Origin: Planctomycetota bacterium
Lineage (GTDB): Bacteria > Planctomycetota > UBA1135 > UBA2386
Assembly: GCA_014192625.1 (NCBI GenBank)
Contig: BJHM01000010.1
Span: forward strand, 62,001 to 126,000
DNA length: 64,000 bases
Reading direction: 5' to 3'
Part shown: positions 25,129 to 34,324 of the stretch, piece after piece
How the letters are laid out: each line of letters starts with the position of its first letter
Position numbering within the stretch: position 1 is the first letter of the stretch
Translations under genes and position numbers: made by a program
Notes under the pieces: model-generated
Told to the model about the DNA's origin: nothing
Database searches by the model: none
What the model saw: only the letters and a program-made list of their open reading frames with translations

Positions 25129-27276
25129 ATGTTGCCAACAAAAAAATTGCCGCTCAGTGGTGGCAGCGCGCTTGCCACGCTGCTGCATGTCCTCGTGCTG
25201 TTCGTGATCTTTGGCCAGATCGTCTATCTCGCTTCGCGCTATCGGCTGCGCTTCGATACGACGTCTGACAGCATGTATTCGCTGACGGAATCGACCTCGC
25301 AAATCATTGGCGGCCTCGACAAGCGGCTCGTCATCGAGGCCTACCTGTCGCCCAAGGCGGACCTGCCATCGCAGTTGCGTGACACCCGCACGGTGCTCGA
25401 CAACTTCCTCGATGAGCTTGTGCAGATGGGCAAGGGCAAGGTTGTGGTGCAGCGCTACAATCCGCTCGACGACAAGGCCATTCAGCAGAAGTGCGAGCGC
25501 GTTGGGATCAAGCCAATCGACGCTCAGTCGAATACGACCAGCGCTCTAGAAGTGCGTCGTCATTGGCAGGGCTTGCGGTTGGTCTACGGCGGCGATCGGC
25601 AGAAGATCATCGAGCAGATTGCGCCGACTGCCTCGACCTTGGCCGAGGCGCAGATTACGCCGGCCATCAAGGATGTGATTACCCGCGAGAAGAAAAAACT
25701 CGGCTTCATGGAATGGCCATCCGAGGTGACGGCGGCAGGCGGTCAACCGCCGCGCGGCATTGGCTGGAACTCGGTGCGGGTAATGGATGCCATTGCGCGT
25801 CGCTACGAGTTTCAAAACCTCAAGGATGCCGAAGGCGCGCTGATTCCTGATGAGATCGGGATTCTGTTCCTGTTTCGCCCCAAGGACCTGAGTGATCGGG
25901 AAAAGTTTGTGCTCGATCAGTTCGTGATGCGCGGCGGCACGATGGTCGTGCTGGCGGACGTGGTTGATTATTCGATCGGCCAAAAGCGTACCTTTTCGCG
26001 CACGCCGATGGCCCTCGACGAGAAGGGCAGCGAGTGGTCGTTCCGCGAGCAACTGCTCTGCTACGGCATTGACTTGAAGGATCAGATTGTCGCCGACCTC
26101 GATAACCGAGCATTCTCACCACTCAACGCGATCGAGTCCTATGGCTTCCCGACGCAGCTAGGCATGCAGTCGTTGCGCAGTGGCTATCCGTATTTTTTCC
26201 ATCCGCAGGCGTTCGATTGGAAGCAGGAAGCGGATCGTCTGGCCACGCGCAATGGGCAGAAAGATGTTGAGGCGGCCGCCGATTTCAAAGCGCGGTTTCG
26301 CCCGGGCATCGACTCCGACGAGTTCTTGTTTCAGTCGTTCAAGAAGTTTGGCCGCGCCCAGTGTTTTTATTGGCCATGTTGGACCGATTTGCGTCGCGGC
26401 AGCGCGGGCATCGACCTACCAGCTGGGGTCACCGGCAAGGTGATGTTGTGGTCGAGCCCCATGGCGCTAGTCGAGGTGCCGCCGGCCAATCTTGATCCAT
26501 TCAGCGGCGCCGATGTGAAGGACCGCGGCCAGAAGTACGCCGACTTCATCAAGAAGTTTGATGAGCGCCTGCGTAGCGAACCGCGTTTGCAGGCACCGTT
26601 GATGGTGGACTTGGCAGGCAACTTCCCGTCCTTCTTCGCCGGGAAGCCGCGGCCAAAGAAGCCATCTGAAATCAAGGAAGAAGAAGCGGCAAAGAAGCAG
26701 GCGATTTTACGCGAGGAGGAGATGGAAAAAGCCGCCGAGGCCAATCCCGCTTTAGTGAAAGATGCCGATAAAATCGCGCAACTTCCCGATCAGAAAGATG
26801 CCGATAAAATCACCCAGGGTCCCCCCAAGCAAGACGCCGAAGGAGTAACGGAGGCTGCGCAGAAGGATCCTTTACCGATGCTTGCAGCCAAGGCACCTGG
26901 GCGCATCGTTGTGATCGGCGATTCCGATTTCCTGCGCGATGATTTTGTCCGCGGCGAATATCAGCAGATCGGTGGACCAGCTTCGCTTTATGGCGCGCTG
27001 TTCTTTGGTGTGATGCTCGACTGGTTGAGTCAGGATTCCGACCTCATGTCGCTCTACGCGCATCAACCAATCGATCGCAAACTCCAATTGCTCGCGGTGG
27101 ATCCAGGCAAGATCGAGGATCCGCGCGACAGCGAGAAGCGCCTGCGTAGCAAGACCAACGTGATCACCGCAATCAACGTCGCGATCCCGTGTGGCCTGCT
27201 GTGCTTGCTGGGTGCAATTGTTTGGTTGATCCGGCGCGCCCAGAAGCGCGCGTTCCTCGCCGCTATTGGCAACTGA
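25129..27276 (+). CDS. GldG-like ABC accessory protein (Gldg/DUF4350-type)
   Basis: The ATG at 25129 follows the permease stop by 5 bases. An N-terminal transmembrane helix (residues ~15-37) with the sequence FDTTSDSMYSLTESTSQIIGGL is the hallmark of the GldG/'ABC-type uncharacterized transport system' family. A large extracytoplasmic region has a Rossmann-like core (DEIGILFLFRPKDLSDREKF, GGTMVVLADVVD). A charged linker (~510-610) with EEEAAKKQAIL and a repeated KDADKI(A/T)Q leads to IVVIGDSDFLRDDFV and a second membrane helix near the C-terminus. It presumably forms an accessory subunit with the two preceding genes and the following DUF4340 protein. Confidence 0.88.
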   Translation: MLPTKKLPLSGGSALATLLHVLVLFVIFGQIVYLASRYRLRFDTTSDSMYSLTESTSQIIGGLDKRLVIEAYLSPKADLPSQLRDTRTVLDNFLDELVQMGKGKVVVQRYNPLDDKAIQQKCERVGIKPIDAQSNTTSALEVRRHWQGLRLVYGGDRQKIIEQIAPTASTLAEAQITPAIKDVITREKKKLGFMEWPSEVTAAGGQPPRGIGWNSVRVMDAIARRYEFQNLKDAEGALIPDEIGILFLFRPKDLSDREKFVLDQFVMRGGTMVVLADVVDYSIGQKRTFSRTPMALDEKGSEWSFREQLLCYGIDLKDQIVADLDNRAFSPLNAIESYGFPTQLGMQSLRSGYPYFFHPQAFDWKQEADRLATRNGQKDVEAAADFKARFRPGIDSDEFLFQSFKKFGRAQCFYWPCWTDLRRGSAGIDLPAGVTGKVMLWSSPMALVEVPPANLDPFSGADVKDRGQKYADFIKKFDERLRSEPRLQAPLMVDLAGNFPSFFAGKPRPKKPSEIKEEEAAKKQAILREEEMEKAAEANPALVKDADKIAQLPDQKDADKITQGPPKQDAEGVTEAAQKDPLPMLAAKAPGRIVVIGDSDFLRDDFVRGEYQQIGGPASLYGALFFGVMLDWLSQDSDLMSLYAHQPIDRKLQLLAVDPGKIEDPRDSEKRLRSKTNVITAINVAIPCGLLCLLGAIVWLIRRAQKRAFLAAIGN

Positions 27277-27290
27277 CATCGCTGCACATC

Positions 27291-28580
27291 ATGAACATCG
27301 CCAAGCAAAATGTTTTGCTGCTCGCCGCTGCCGCCCTGCTCGCTGTGCCGACTTGGTTGACGCTCAGTCGTGAGCGCGAACTATTTGTCGACATCGCGGC
27401 AGTGCCGCACATGTTCGAAGGCTTCGCGCCCGACAGCGCGATGCAGTTGACCCTTGCACTGCCCAAGGGTTTTGCGGTCGCTCCTGCGGAATCAGGTGCC
27501 GAACCCAAGAAGCCTGCGGTTGAATACGACTCGCTTGCCTTCGCTCGTTCTGAGAAGGGCTTTGTCCTGCAGCAGTCGCTGCAGTCCCCCGACCTGACGG
27601 GGGCGCCGGTCAACAAAGACGCACTTGAGGCGCAGGTCTTTCGGCATCTCGCCTCGTTGCGCGTCGACAAGGAAACTCTGGTTCAGGCCGATGCGACGGA
27701 TGAGCAGCTTGCGAGTTACGGCCTTGAGCCGGCGAAGGCGTTTGTCATCCAAGTTAGAAACGCCTCCCAAGCGCTCATTGTCGACCTGCGAGTTGGCAAC
27801 GATGCTGGTGGCAAGGCGACCCAGTCGACGGTGAGTGGCACCTTTGTGATGAAGGGCGACAACCGCGATGTGGTGCTGTACGAGCCGAGCCCGCAGGCAG
27901 GGGTTTTTACGCGCAGCATTAAACCTGATCCTTGGATCGACCGCACGGTGCTCAGGTCGCCGCCCGACAAGACGCGCAAGATTGCGATCCGCAATAGCGC
28001 TACTGACGGCAAGCTGCTTTCGTTTATCCATCCGGAAGGCAAGGGCAGTTGGACAGTCGAAAATCCAAACGAGTCCTATGGTGCTCTGCGCCAACAAGAC
28101 ATCGAGATGCTCGCGCAGCGACTGGGTTATGTGGTCGCGCAGGACATGAAGCGCCTGTTGCAGGGGGCCAACCTGAAGGCGCTCGGGCTGGAGCCGCCGC
28201 AAATGGACCTGGTCGTCACGTATCAGGATGGTGCGGAGGAAAAAACCATTCAGCTTGGCATCGGCAACAAAGTTGATGGCAAGAATGAACGCTACTTGCG
28301 GAGCAGTGCCAGCTCGTTCTTGATGACGTGGGGGTCTGCCTATGTGGACTTCTTCGATAAGGACCCGAGCGGCTGGTTTGATCCCAAGGCGATCACCGGG
28401 CCGAGCGGCGAAGTCGTGAAGGATCCTGCGCCAAAGGCTGCTGAGGAAAAGCCAGGTGTCGTGGATTCCCCAAAAGGTCAGGCGGCTGGCGAACAGACTG
28501 CCGCCCCGCTGCCGGGACCGGCTAAGCCAATCGGGCCAAAGCCCGAACCGCAAAAGCCAGCTGGTGGCGGTGCGCCGTAG
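27291..28580 (+). CDS. DUF4340-domain protein, last gene of the GldG operon
   Basis: The ATG at 27291 begins an N-terminal hydrophobic segment (QNVLLLAAAALLAVPTWLTL) and an extracytoplasmic body. The features KETLVQADATDEQLASYGLEPAKAFVI (motif 'lv.....d..ygL..P.......v') and LLFVGDN-like beta-strand pairs are those of DUF4340, a family that follows GldG-type genes. A C-terminal Pro/Lys/Ala-rich tail (PAPKAAEEKPG to KPAGGGAP) is probably disordered. It is 14 bases after the GldG-like gene and is followed by an intrinsic terminator, marking the end of the operon. Confidence 0.86.
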   Translation: MNIAKQNVLLLAAAALLAVPTWLTLSRERELFVDIAAVPHMFEGFAPDSAMQLTLALPKGFAVAPAESGAEPKKPAVEYDSLAFARSEKGFVLQQSLQSPDLTGAPVNKDALEAQVFRHLASLRVDKETLVQADATDEQLASYGLEPAKAFVIQVRNASQALIVDLRVGNDAGGKATQSTVSGTFVMKGDNRDVVLYEPSPQAGVFTRSIKPDPWIDRTVLRSPPDKTRKIAIRNSATDGKLLSFIHPEGKGSWTVENPNESYGALRQQDIEMLAQRLGYVVAQDMKRLLQGANLKALGLEPPQMDLVVTYQDGAEEKTIQLGIGNKVDGKNERYLRSSASSFLMTWGSAYVDFFDKDPSGWFDPKAITGPSGEVVKDPAPKAAEEKPGVVDSPKGQAAGEQTAAPLPGPAKPIGPKPEPQKPAGGGAP

Positions 28581-28652
28581 CGGACACTTAGTAGTTTTCC
28601 TACTTGTCTGGGAATCCGCCTGCGGCCGAACTTCAGCATCTCCTCCTTCTGG

Positions 28653-28697
28653 ACGGCCGGTGCTTGAGTAAGGTGCTCTAGCCCCGGCCGTTTTTTT
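28653..28697 (+). terminator. Rho-independent terminator ending the ABC/GldG/DUF4340 operon
   Basis: ACGGCCGG (28653-28660) pairs with CCGGCCGT (28684-28691) across a 23-base loop, and the stem runs into seven T's (28691-28697). It is the only clear intrinsic terminator I found in the window. Confidence 0.85.
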
Positions 28698-28714
28698 CGA
28701 GGCAGTTCGGGCGC

Positions 28715-29746
28715 ATGATTGTCGGCCTGATGTCGGCGTCGTTTCCACCCGGTGTGTCTGCCGAGCCCATGGTGCGCACTTTCGTGGCACGCGCGCTCAC
28801 GATGCATCGACTGCGTGCGATGCGAAGATCGGTGGTGCTCGCTGGTTTGCCGTTCGCTTGCGTCTCGGCACTGGCATCGCTGTGGTCGATCCAACTCGCC
28901 GCGTGGCTGTTGCTGATTTCGCTTCTCGCGGTGGTCCTTCTGGTGGCAATTCGACAGCAGGCAATCGCGCGGCAGGTCGCCCGTCAACATGACGTTGCGG
29001 TGCGTGGCATTGGCGCTCAGGGCTTTGAAGATGAGTTGCGCACGTGGCTCGAGCGCGAGGGGCCCAATCAGGCAAACGGGATGAGCGAGTGGCTGTTGGC
29101 AGAACTCGCGTTGGCTGTTTTGGCAAAACCTGAGCCGCAGCTGCGGACGAATAGCTTTCGATTGGGTGGCATCCGCTACCTGTTTCCGCTGCTGGTGGTG
29201 TTGCTGTTGCTGAAGCTCATGCTGCCCGACCTTTCGGTCGCGCTCCCTGGGCTCTTTGCGCAAAGCGGTCGGGGTAGCGTTGCTAGCTCGAACAGCGGGG
29301 AAAAGCAGCGGGACAACGGCGGTGCCGCCTCGGCAGAGACGGACGAAAAAGCGAAGCAAACTCCGTCTGCAACCATCGCGCCGCCGCCGCCGATTCCTGA
29401 TCCACCTGCAGACGACCCTGCCGACGAGCCGCCGCAAAAGCCGGAGCCTTCGTTGCCAGCACCGTTGCTGCAGTTGCCGAATGATCCGCGGGTAGTTGTG
29501 CCGCAGTTTATTGGCGATGGACCAACGCGGCGTGCGATGGCCGATGTCGTATTAGTGCCAGATGGCTTGGGCGCTACTGCCGATCTCGAGGGCCAAACTG
29601 GCAATGGCCCATTGCCGCAGCAAAAAACGCAGGCGGAAAAGTTCGCCAAAGCAGCCGAGAAGGCGCAGCAGAGTCGGCATGTGCTGCCAGTTGAGCAGAG
29701 AATCGTCAAACGGTTCTTCGCGCTGCTGATGGCGGGGGACAAGTGA
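28715..29746 (+). CDS. Membrane protein with proline-rich extracytoplasmic region, unknown function
   Basis: The first half has hydrophobic segments (residues ~40-80 and ~165-190), followed by a Pro/Glu/Ala-rich disordered stretch (PPPPIPDPPADDPADEPP) and a basic helical C-terminus (PVEQRIVKRFFALLMAGDK). An alternative ATG at 28769 would still keep both membrane segments and may be the true start. It ends two bases before the DUF58 gene, and DUF58 plus VWA genes follow, so it probably belongs to the same membrane-associated complex. In related clusters this slot holds a membrane protein of similar design. No function is known. Confidence 0.75.
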   Translation: MIVGLMSASFPPGVSAEPMVRTFVARALTMHRLRAMRRSVVLAGLPFACVSALASLWSIQLAAWLLLISLLAVVLLVAIRQQAIARQVARQHDVAVRGIGAQGFEDELRTWLEREGPNQANGMSEWLLAELALAVLAKPEPQLRTNSFRLGGIRYLFPLLVVLLLLKLMLPDLSVALPGLFAQSGRGSVASSNSGEKQRDNGGAASAETDEKAKQTPSATIAPPPPIPDPPADDPADEPPQKPEPSLPAPLLQLPNDPRVVVPQFIGDGPTRRAMADVVLVPDGLGATADLEGQTGNGPLPQQKTQAEKFAKAAEKAQQSRHVLPVEQRIVKRFFALLMAGDK

Positions 29747-29747
29747 C

Positions 29748-30632
29748 ATGAAGGCCCGCATGTTGCCGACGATGCCGGATCCGTTTCCACCGGCGTTCCG
29801 CACGATGCTCGATGCGATTCTGCGTTTTCAGCATCGCATCGCTGGCGGCCAGAGCGAAGTGCTGCGCGCGCGGCATCGTGCGCTTTCACAGAGCGGGACC
29901 TTTGCCGGACACAGGTCCTACGTGCGCGGCGACGATCTGCGGCGGATCGATTGGAATGCGTATGCCCGCACCGGCAGCATGTTCATCAAGTTGCTGGAAG
30001 AAGACGACCGTCGTGCCACCACGGTATTCGTCGACGCTTCGCCCAGCATGCTCTGCGGCAACCCGCCGCGACTGGTCACCGCGCTGCGCCTCGCTGCCAT
30101 CCTTGGTGGCCTAGCACTCGTGCATTTGGATGGCGTGCAGCTTCGGGTTGGCGCGGTAGACCAATTGCTGCAAGGTCGTGGCGCTGTCGCCGATCTGCTG
30201 CAACGACTCGCAGCCGTGCGGCCTAGCGTGATGGAACCGATGGACTCTGTGCGTGCCCTTTTGCGCGCTGGTTCGCCGCGCAAGGTGCATTGGATCAGTG
30301 ACTTTGCAACGCCTGCGACGACGGAACCGGTGTTGCACCTGTTGCGTCGCCACAGTCGGCATGTGACCGGTTGGCTGCCGACGTTGCCTGATGACCAGAC
30401 GGCGCCCGCGCTGGGTTTTACGAGCGTGGTGGACCCGGAGACTTTGTTAGAACGACGGATTGTGATCAATGCCCAAATGGCCGCTGCATTCGCCGCCGAG
30501 CTGAAGGTTTTGCAGCGGCAGCAAACGCAGATTTTCTCGTTTGCTCGGTTCCCGTTGCAGCGCGTCTCGTTGCCAACCGCAGAGTTCGAGGTCAGTGACT
30601 GGTTGGAGGCGGGATGGAGCTTCCGACGCTAA
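29748..30632 (+). CDS. DUF58 domain protein
   Basis: A 294-residue protein with the DUF58 signature: GxxxGxxxSYVRGDDLRRIDWNAYARTG near residue 50-80 (the conserved 'R.Y..GD..R.IDW..tA'), followed by a von Willebrand A-like beta-alpha core (TTVFVDASPSML). DUF58 proteins normally pair with a MoxR AAA+ ATPase and VWA proteins in a chaperone-like membrane-associated system. Here the VWA gene overlaps by 19 bases and no MoxR gene is adjacent. Its job is unknown beyond a presumed part in assembling or activating metal-dependent or envelope proteins. Confidence 0.88.
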   Translation: MKARMLPTMPDPFPPAFRTMLDAILRFQHRIAGGQSEVLRARHRALSQSGTFAGHRSYVRGDDLRRIDWNAYARTGSMFIKLLEEDDRRATTVFVDASPSMLCGNPPRLVTALRLAAILGGLALVHLDGVQLRVGAVDQLLQGRGAVADLLQRLAAVRPSVMEPMDSVRALLRAGSPRKVHWISDFATPATTEPVLHLLRRHSRHVTGWLPTLPDDQTAPALGFTSVVDPETLLERRIVINAQMAAAFAAELKVLQRQQTQIFSFARFPLQRVSLPTAEFEVSDWLEAGWSFRR

Positions 30633-32212
30633 CTTCGCCGTTGCAGCTGTGGTGGCTTGCGCTGCTGTTGCCACTGATCTTTTGGCTGCATCTGCCGCCG
30701 CGCCCTCGGCAAGTACATTGGACCGCGCACCTACCACAATGGCTGCTCGCCGAACGAACCGTGCGACGGCGACCGCCGCGCTTTCGCGCGTTGCGATGGC
30801 TGCTGCTGACTTTGGCAGTGATTGCTGTGGTAATGGCCCAGAGTGGCCCGCTGAGCAAGTCGCAACCTGGCCCGCGCAAATTGCTCGTGCTGCTCGATGG
30901 CAGCGCCAGCATGGCAGCACCCGGCGCAGATAGTTGCTTTGCCCGTGCCATTGAGATCGTGCGCAAAAAAATCGCCACGTTGCCGCTGCACATCGAGGTT
31001 GAGGTGGTCCGAATCGGCGCAGAGGTCACTCGCATGTCGGGTTCTTTTGCGCGTGCGCTGGCGGTTTCTTATGAGCCGATGGGGGAATTGCCGGCGCCGC
31101 TTTCAGAGTTTGCGAAGGCGGCCTCGGCGGACCCTGAGACCGCCGTTTGGCTTTTGACCGATGGTCAAGTGGCGGCGGGGGAGGTGCCGGGTTTGCCCGC
31201 GGGCGTTGGCTACCAGAGTATTGGTCAGCCAAAAACCAACGTCGCGTTGACAGTGGAACAGATCGAAGATGCCTGGCCGCGCCCACAACTCCGCCTGCAG
31301 ATTGTCGTGCACAACTTTGGCCCACGGGTGCCGTGTCACCTGCGAGTTTCTGGAGCATTGTCTGCCGCGGTGCCCGATCAGCTACTCGATCTGCCGGACA
31401 TGGGCAGTAGTGAGATCCGGCTAGATCTCTTGCGCAGTCCAGTTGGCGGTGAGATCACATTGCGAGTGCAAGCCGACGGCGACGCACTTGCCAGCGATGA
31501 TGTTGTGTTGTTGCGCGTCTGTCCCTTGCCGGTGCCGCGCATCGCGGTTTTAGCGGATGATCAGGGGAAGGTGTTTGTGACTGCCGCCGCTACGGCCCTT
31601 GCCGAGGAAGTGGGCGGGAGCGTGGTCGACGGCAAGTCTGGGGAGCAGGTCAGTTTCCTTTTGATCGAAGGCGGCAGCACGGAATTGACGGCGGGCAGTG
31701 AGGCGTTTGCCGCTTTTGGGGTGCGCTCAGGAGGCGCCAGTGCGGAGTCCTATGCGCAGCCAACCGGCATTGATTGGGAGCGCAGCTCGCCGTTGCTAAA
31801 GGGGCTCGACCTATCCGATCTCTACATCCAAAACGCGCTGCTTGCACCGTTGCCTCTGGGCCTCGTGTTGATTAAGGGCTTGGATTCGAGCGGTGCATCG
31901 AGGCCGTTGATGGTCCTCTGTAACGGTGCGCACGCGGCGTCGCTGCACACAGCATTTCGACTGCAAGACAGCAACCTGCCGTTGTTGCCCGCGTTCCCGC
32001 AGATTCTGCGGCGAATGTTGGTGGCCGCAAAGGGTGGTGGGATCGCCATCCCAAAGCCAGCACGCCCATCGTTGTTCGAATCAGACCTCACTCGCATTCC
32101 TGCGCCACGCGAAGTAGGCCTTTTGCCGCTTGGTGCGCCGGGTGACGACCTTGCGCCACTCTGTCTATTGTGCGCAGCAGCACTGGTGGCGTTGCGACTT
32201 TGCCTGCGCTAG
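30614..32212 (+). CDS. Membrane-anchored VWA-domain protein (BatA-like)
   Basis: N-terminal hydrophobic segments (LQLWWLALLLPLIFWL and LLLTLAVIAVVMA) bracket a basic linker, as in BatA/aerotolerance proteins. A VWA domain begins with LLVLLDGSASM; the DxSxS metal-ion-dependent adhesion site is present as DGSAS. Further modules (Ig-like, residues ~230-320) and a C-terminal membrane segment (CLLCAAALVALRLCL) follow. It overlaps the DUF58 gene by 19 bases. The protein is likely anchored at both ends with the VWA domain on one side of the membrane. The partner ATPase is not in this window. Confidence 0.86.
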   Translation: MELPTLTSPLQLWWLALLLPLIFWLHLPPRPRQVHWTAHLPQWLLAERTVRRRPPRFRALRWLLLTLAVIAVVMAQSGPLSKSQPGPRKLLVLLDGSASMAAPGADSCFARAIEIVRKKIATLPLHIEVEVVRIGAEVTRMSGSFARALAVSYEPMGELPAPLSEFAKAASADPETAVWLLTDGQVAAGEVPGLPAGVGYQSIGQPKTNVALTVEQIEDAWPRPQLRLQIVVHNFGPRVPCHLRVSGALSAAVPDQLLDLPDMGSSEIRLDLLRSPVGGEITLRVQADGDALASDDVVLLRVCPLPVPRIAVLADDQGKVFVTAAATALAEEVGGSVVDGKSGEQVSFLLIEGGSTELTAGSEAFAAFGVRSGGASAESYAQPTGIDWERSSPLLKGLDLSDLYIQNALLAPLPLGLVLIKGLDSSGASRPLMVLCNGAHAASLHTAFRLQDSNLPLLPAFPQILRRMLVAAKGGGIAIPKPARPSLFESDLTRIPAPREVGLLPLGAPGDDLAPLCLLCAAALVALRLCLR

Positions 32213-32246
32213 TCGCAAAGCCTTGGCAAACAGTCCGCGCGAAAAT

Positions 32247-32302
32247 CTCCGCTGTGCTAACTCCGCTGTGCTAACTCTGCGTTGCTAACTCTGCGTTGCC
32301 AA
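32247..32302 (+). repeat. 14-bp tandem array B, four units
   Basis: Two copies of CTCCGCTGTGCTAA followed by CTCTGCGTTGCTAA and CTCTGCGTTGCCAA, exactly 14 bases each. It lies 34 bases after the VWA gene in a 114-base convergent gap and shares the GCTGTGC core with array C. Confidence 0.88.
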
Positions 32303-32326
32303 CTTTGAGCTAAAGGCGGCAGGGCT

Positions 32327-33517
32327 TTAGAACTTCACGGCACCGCATGCAGCAGCGCGGAGGATGTTGTTTGCCGCATCAAACGTGATGCCTTGAAATG
32401 CGAGGTTCGTACCGCCGATCAGCCCTCGGGCCGCCGGCGAAAGAGGAAACTGCATGGTGTCCACGTTGCTGCCGCCGGCAATCTGGAAGCCCAGCGTGAT
32501 CGCGGATGCGAGATCGAGGCAGGCCATGCCACTTGAGCCCGGAACCAGTGTGCCGAGTTCGATTGGTGAAGCGCCGAAGCCGAAATTGAGCAGGTAGAAA
32601 ATAAGGTTGCCTGCTGGCGCGCCAAGGTAGGTGTAGCCAACCGTGTCGGCGCGGCCCGGGTGCAGTGGGACAGCGCGCGCGTCCGGATGAAGCGCACTAA
32701 AGAAGCTGGCCGTGCCTGGCAGCGTATTGCTCAGCGAGTAGCTCACCTGATTGGTGACCACCGTGATCACGCCGCGGCCAACCGTGCTCGACACGAGCAG
32801 ATCGGCTTGACCTTGATGCGCACCGCCAGCGTAGGAATAGATGCTGTTCGCCACATCGTGCACCAGCATGTAGCTGTTGGCGGTGACGCCTCCGCTGATC
32901 GCGCCTTGCCCCTTGTCGTCAAAGATGGCAGCGAGCCCGCCAGCGCCGAGGCTCGTGTGCAAAGACAGGCCGTCGTTGGGCCAGGTCGTTGGTGTGGCGC
33001 TGGCATTTGCTGCGCCAGCCGCTCGAAACTGCACGCCGATAAAGATGTCTTGGTTGTTCGGCAGTGCGATTGGTGTCGCGAAGGCGACGGCAATGACCCA
33101 TGCGCCGCGCGGGTCTGCGATTGTGCCGCCAACAGGCGTTGTGAACGGCCCCATATGCACCAGTTCGTTCGTTCCGACTGGCTGATCGGGCGCAAAGTTT
33201 GGAAAGCTGGGGCGCGGCGTTGCCAAGTCTTCGCCGTAGAGCCGAATGTCATATTGCTCCTGCCCGCCATTCAGCGCGTATTGGTCTTGCAGGATGACCT
33301 GTGCACCGAGCACCTGGTTGCTACCAGCACTCGCGTTGCCGTAGCTGCGGTAATCATCGCGGTCGATCCGGAACAGGATCTGCACCGGGCCAGCACCCTG
33401 CGGGCCGCGCGAAGTTGCACCGGTCATCACGTTGTGGGTGAAGCCTGCGGGAGCACTCTGCGCAAGCACGGAAAACGCAGTGGCAAAGACACAACCAAGC
33501 AGAGTGAGCTTTTGCAT
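32327..33517 (-). CDS. Secreted beta-sandwich protein of unknown function
   Basis: MQKLTLLGCVFATAFSVLA is a signal peptide. The 375-residue mature protein is rich in Gly, Ala, Thr and Asn with many short strands, and two PRG/NAQ-like turns (TLVPGSSGMACLDLASAI). Its C-terminus (GGTNLAFQGITFDAANN to AAACGAVKF) resembles an exported-protein ending repeated in several Planctomycetota proteins ('L.G..L..Q....D...N......S......'), but I have no family name. No enzyme motif is visible. It is convergent with the VWA gene and upstream of another minus-strand gene by 217 bases. Confidence 0.78.
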   Translation of the reverse strand: MQKLTLLGCVFATAFSVLAQSAPAGFTHNVMTGATSRGPQGAGPVQILFRIDRDDYRSYGNASAGSNQVLGAQVILQDQYALNGGQEQYDIRLYGEDLATPRPSFPNFAPDQPVGTNELVHMGPFTTPVGGTIADPRGAWVIAVAFATPIALPNNQDIFIGVQFRAAGAANASATPTTWPNDGLSLHTSLGAGGLAAIFDDKGQGAISGGVTANSYMLVHDVANSIYSYAGGAHQGQADLLVSSTVGRGVITVVTNQVSYSLSNTLPGTASFFSALHPDARAVPLHPGRADTVGYTYLGAPAGNLIFYLLNFGFGASPIELGTLVPGSSGMACLDLASAITLGFQIAGGSNVDTMQFPLSPAARGLIGGTNLAFQGITFDAANNILRAAACGAVKF

Positions 33518-33734
33518 AAAATGGGTTTAGCGCAGCGTCAAAATGAGAACGCCATCACGTGGCTCCAGTCTAACAATGAGACCACATTTTATTTGGGGTG
33601 TCTTTTGGGGAAGGCGCGCAGGCACAGCAAGCCCCCGGTGCTTCGATGGCCTCGGCTCGATGCTATGGCTAGATAAGGGGCACTCCGTGCGAACCGGCAA
33701 GCGGCAAAAAATATCCGATCGATAGCTTTTTCTG

Positions 33735-34265
33735 CTACCTGCGCAGTGGCGACTGCTTCGCTGTGGCGGCAGCGTCGATCTGCGGCTGCACTTCAGTCGG
33801 CAACATCACCATGCCGTAGGCGTCGTCGCGGTTGAGATCCTTGCGAAAGGTGGTCCGCACGGTGCTCAAGGATCCGTCTTGGTGCCGATACCAAGCCACT
33901 CCTGCTACGTCCACGACTTGCTCTACGACTGGTGCGAAGGGACGCTGTTGCGGCCAAGGGATCGGCGGTGGGTTTGTGACACCATTGAGCGAGGGCCAAG
34001 TGCTGCCATCGGGGTAGTGGATTGGCGCGGCATCTAGCACCATTTTTGGGGTGTCGGTGACACTCGTGCTTTTTGCGGGGGGCGATTCTGGCGAGGGTTT
34101 GGCCTGCTCCGGCGAAGAAATATTCGGCATTATTTTCGGCGGCGGCGAATTTATTGGCTGCATTATTTTGGCGAGGCCGAGGCCTCCGCCAGCAAGGGTC
34201 ACGACCAATAAAAGGCTGCGGAGCCAAGGCACGGGCGGTGGTGACACGGGTGCTGGGTCGTCCAT
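33735..34265 (-). CDS. Small membrane-anchored protein, unknown
   Basis: A 176-residue protein with a single N-terminal hydrophobic helix (SLLLVVTLAGGGLGL), a Pro/Ser-rich linker (PPKIMPNISSPEQAK) and a C-terminal globular part (VAWYRHQDGSLSTVRTTF) that reads like a small beta-rich module. It is divergent from rplC, 138 bases away. No function can be assigned. Confidence 0.65.
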   Translation of the reverse strand: MDDPAPVSPPPVPWLRSLLLVVTLAGGGLGLAKIMQPINSPPPKIMPNISSPEQAKPSPESPPAKSTSVTDTPKMVLDAAPIHYPDGSTWPSLNGVTNPPPIPWPQQRPFAPVVEQVVDVAGVAWYRHQDGSLSTVRTTFRKDLNRDDAYGMVMLPTEVQPQIDAAATAKQSPLRR

Positions 34266-34324
34266 TTTCAGCCGAGGGTGGCCGATACGGGTTGAGAGTC
34301 AAGGACTTGTTCGCGTCAGCACCG

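Noticed and set aside
27492-28790. 432-residue minus-strand ORF
   Set aside because: Antisense to the DUF4340 gene and across its terminator; low-complexity translation.
32660-33676. 338-residue plus-strand ORF
   Set aside because: Antisense to the secreted protein, which has a good signal peptide; no homology seen.
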